A DNA stretch of 13,973 bases from assembly GCA_965120355.1 (NCBI GenBank), contig CBCPMX010000036.1:1-13973 (forward strand), given 5' to 3'. A program made the position numbers and the translations under genes. This document shows positions 13,905 through 13,973 of this stretch, piece after piece (within the stretch, counting starts at the first letter, position 1; every line of letters begins with the position of its first letter). Below the pieces are notes generated by a model, which ran no database searches, was not told the DNA's origin, and saw only the letters and a program-made list of their open reading frames with translations. The DNA comes from CBCPMX01 sp965120355. GTDB taxonomy: Bacteria > Bacillota > Clostridia > Oscillospirales > Oscillospiraceae.

Positions 13905-13973
13905 ATGAAAAAAATACGATGGACCGCGCTGTTGCTGGCCCTGGCCATGGCAGTCTCCCTGACAGCCTGCGGC
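13905..13973 (+). CDS. Lipoprotein, N-terminal signal peptide only
   Basis: Only 23 codons lie in the window. They encode a lipoprotein signal peptide: basic start MKKIRW, hydrophobic core TALLLALAMAVS, and lipobox LTAC (19-22) followed by Gly. The Cys would be lipidated and the mature protein anchored outside on the membrane. GGGAGG stands 6 bases before the ATG. The function cannot be read; substrate-binding proteins and PrsA-like peptidyl-prolyl isomerases begin this way. Confidence 0.8.
   Translation, partial: MKKIRWTALLLALAMAVSLTACG

Overview
The window looks like chromosome of a GC-rich, Gram-positive anaerobe of the Clostridia, most likely near the Oscillospiraceae (Flavonifractor/Oscillibacter type). 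This is inferred from protein character (YerC, UPF0237-UPF0210 pair, U32 peptidase, MreC/MreD/PBP2), strong AGGAGG ribosome sites and TTG starts in a GC-rich background. No rRNA, tRNA or CRISPR array is visible.

Layout. (1) 1-505: the AT-richer last codons of a tyrosine recombinase, including its catalytic Tyr, end in an intrinsic terminator. Directly after lies a 5'-truncated ABC exporter ATPase fragment, so this is probably the edge of an integrated mobile element. (2) 506-2436: yerC (TrpR-like regulator) with promoter and terminator, a 412-bp hairpin-rich non-coding stretch, a PaaI-like thioesterase, and a convergent two-OB-fold single-strand DNA-binding protein whose 3' end overlaps the thioesterase by 70 bp. 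(3) 2437-4554 (minus): a duplicated hairpin, then an ammonium transporter fused to a C-terminal PII domain, with a near-consensus promoter and a leader containing a terminator-like hairpin. (4) 4648-7052 (minus): YfbR-like HD nucleotidase, UPF0237 ACT protein and UPF0210 (PFL) protein, probably one operon. (5) 7180-13620 (plus): U32 peptidase/RNA-hydroxylation-type protein, Maf, MreC, MreD and PBP2, a cell-elongation cluster. (6) 13621-13973: a spacer with short GCCTGC repeats and the start of a lipoprotein gene.

How the genes fit together. The plus-strand block builds the lateral wall: MreC and MreD form the membrane part of the elongasome and PBP2 is its transpeptidase. Maf and the U32 protein are house-cleaning or RNA-modification partners that often travel with it. 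mreB is absent from its usual place between maf and mreC. The Amt-PII protein joins channel and 2-oxoglutarate/ATP sensor in one chain; it keeps the pore-plugging Arg and ligand residues but lacks the uridylylated Tyr. Together with its leader hairpins it is the most interesting regulatory feature here. No wholly new multi-gene system is evident.
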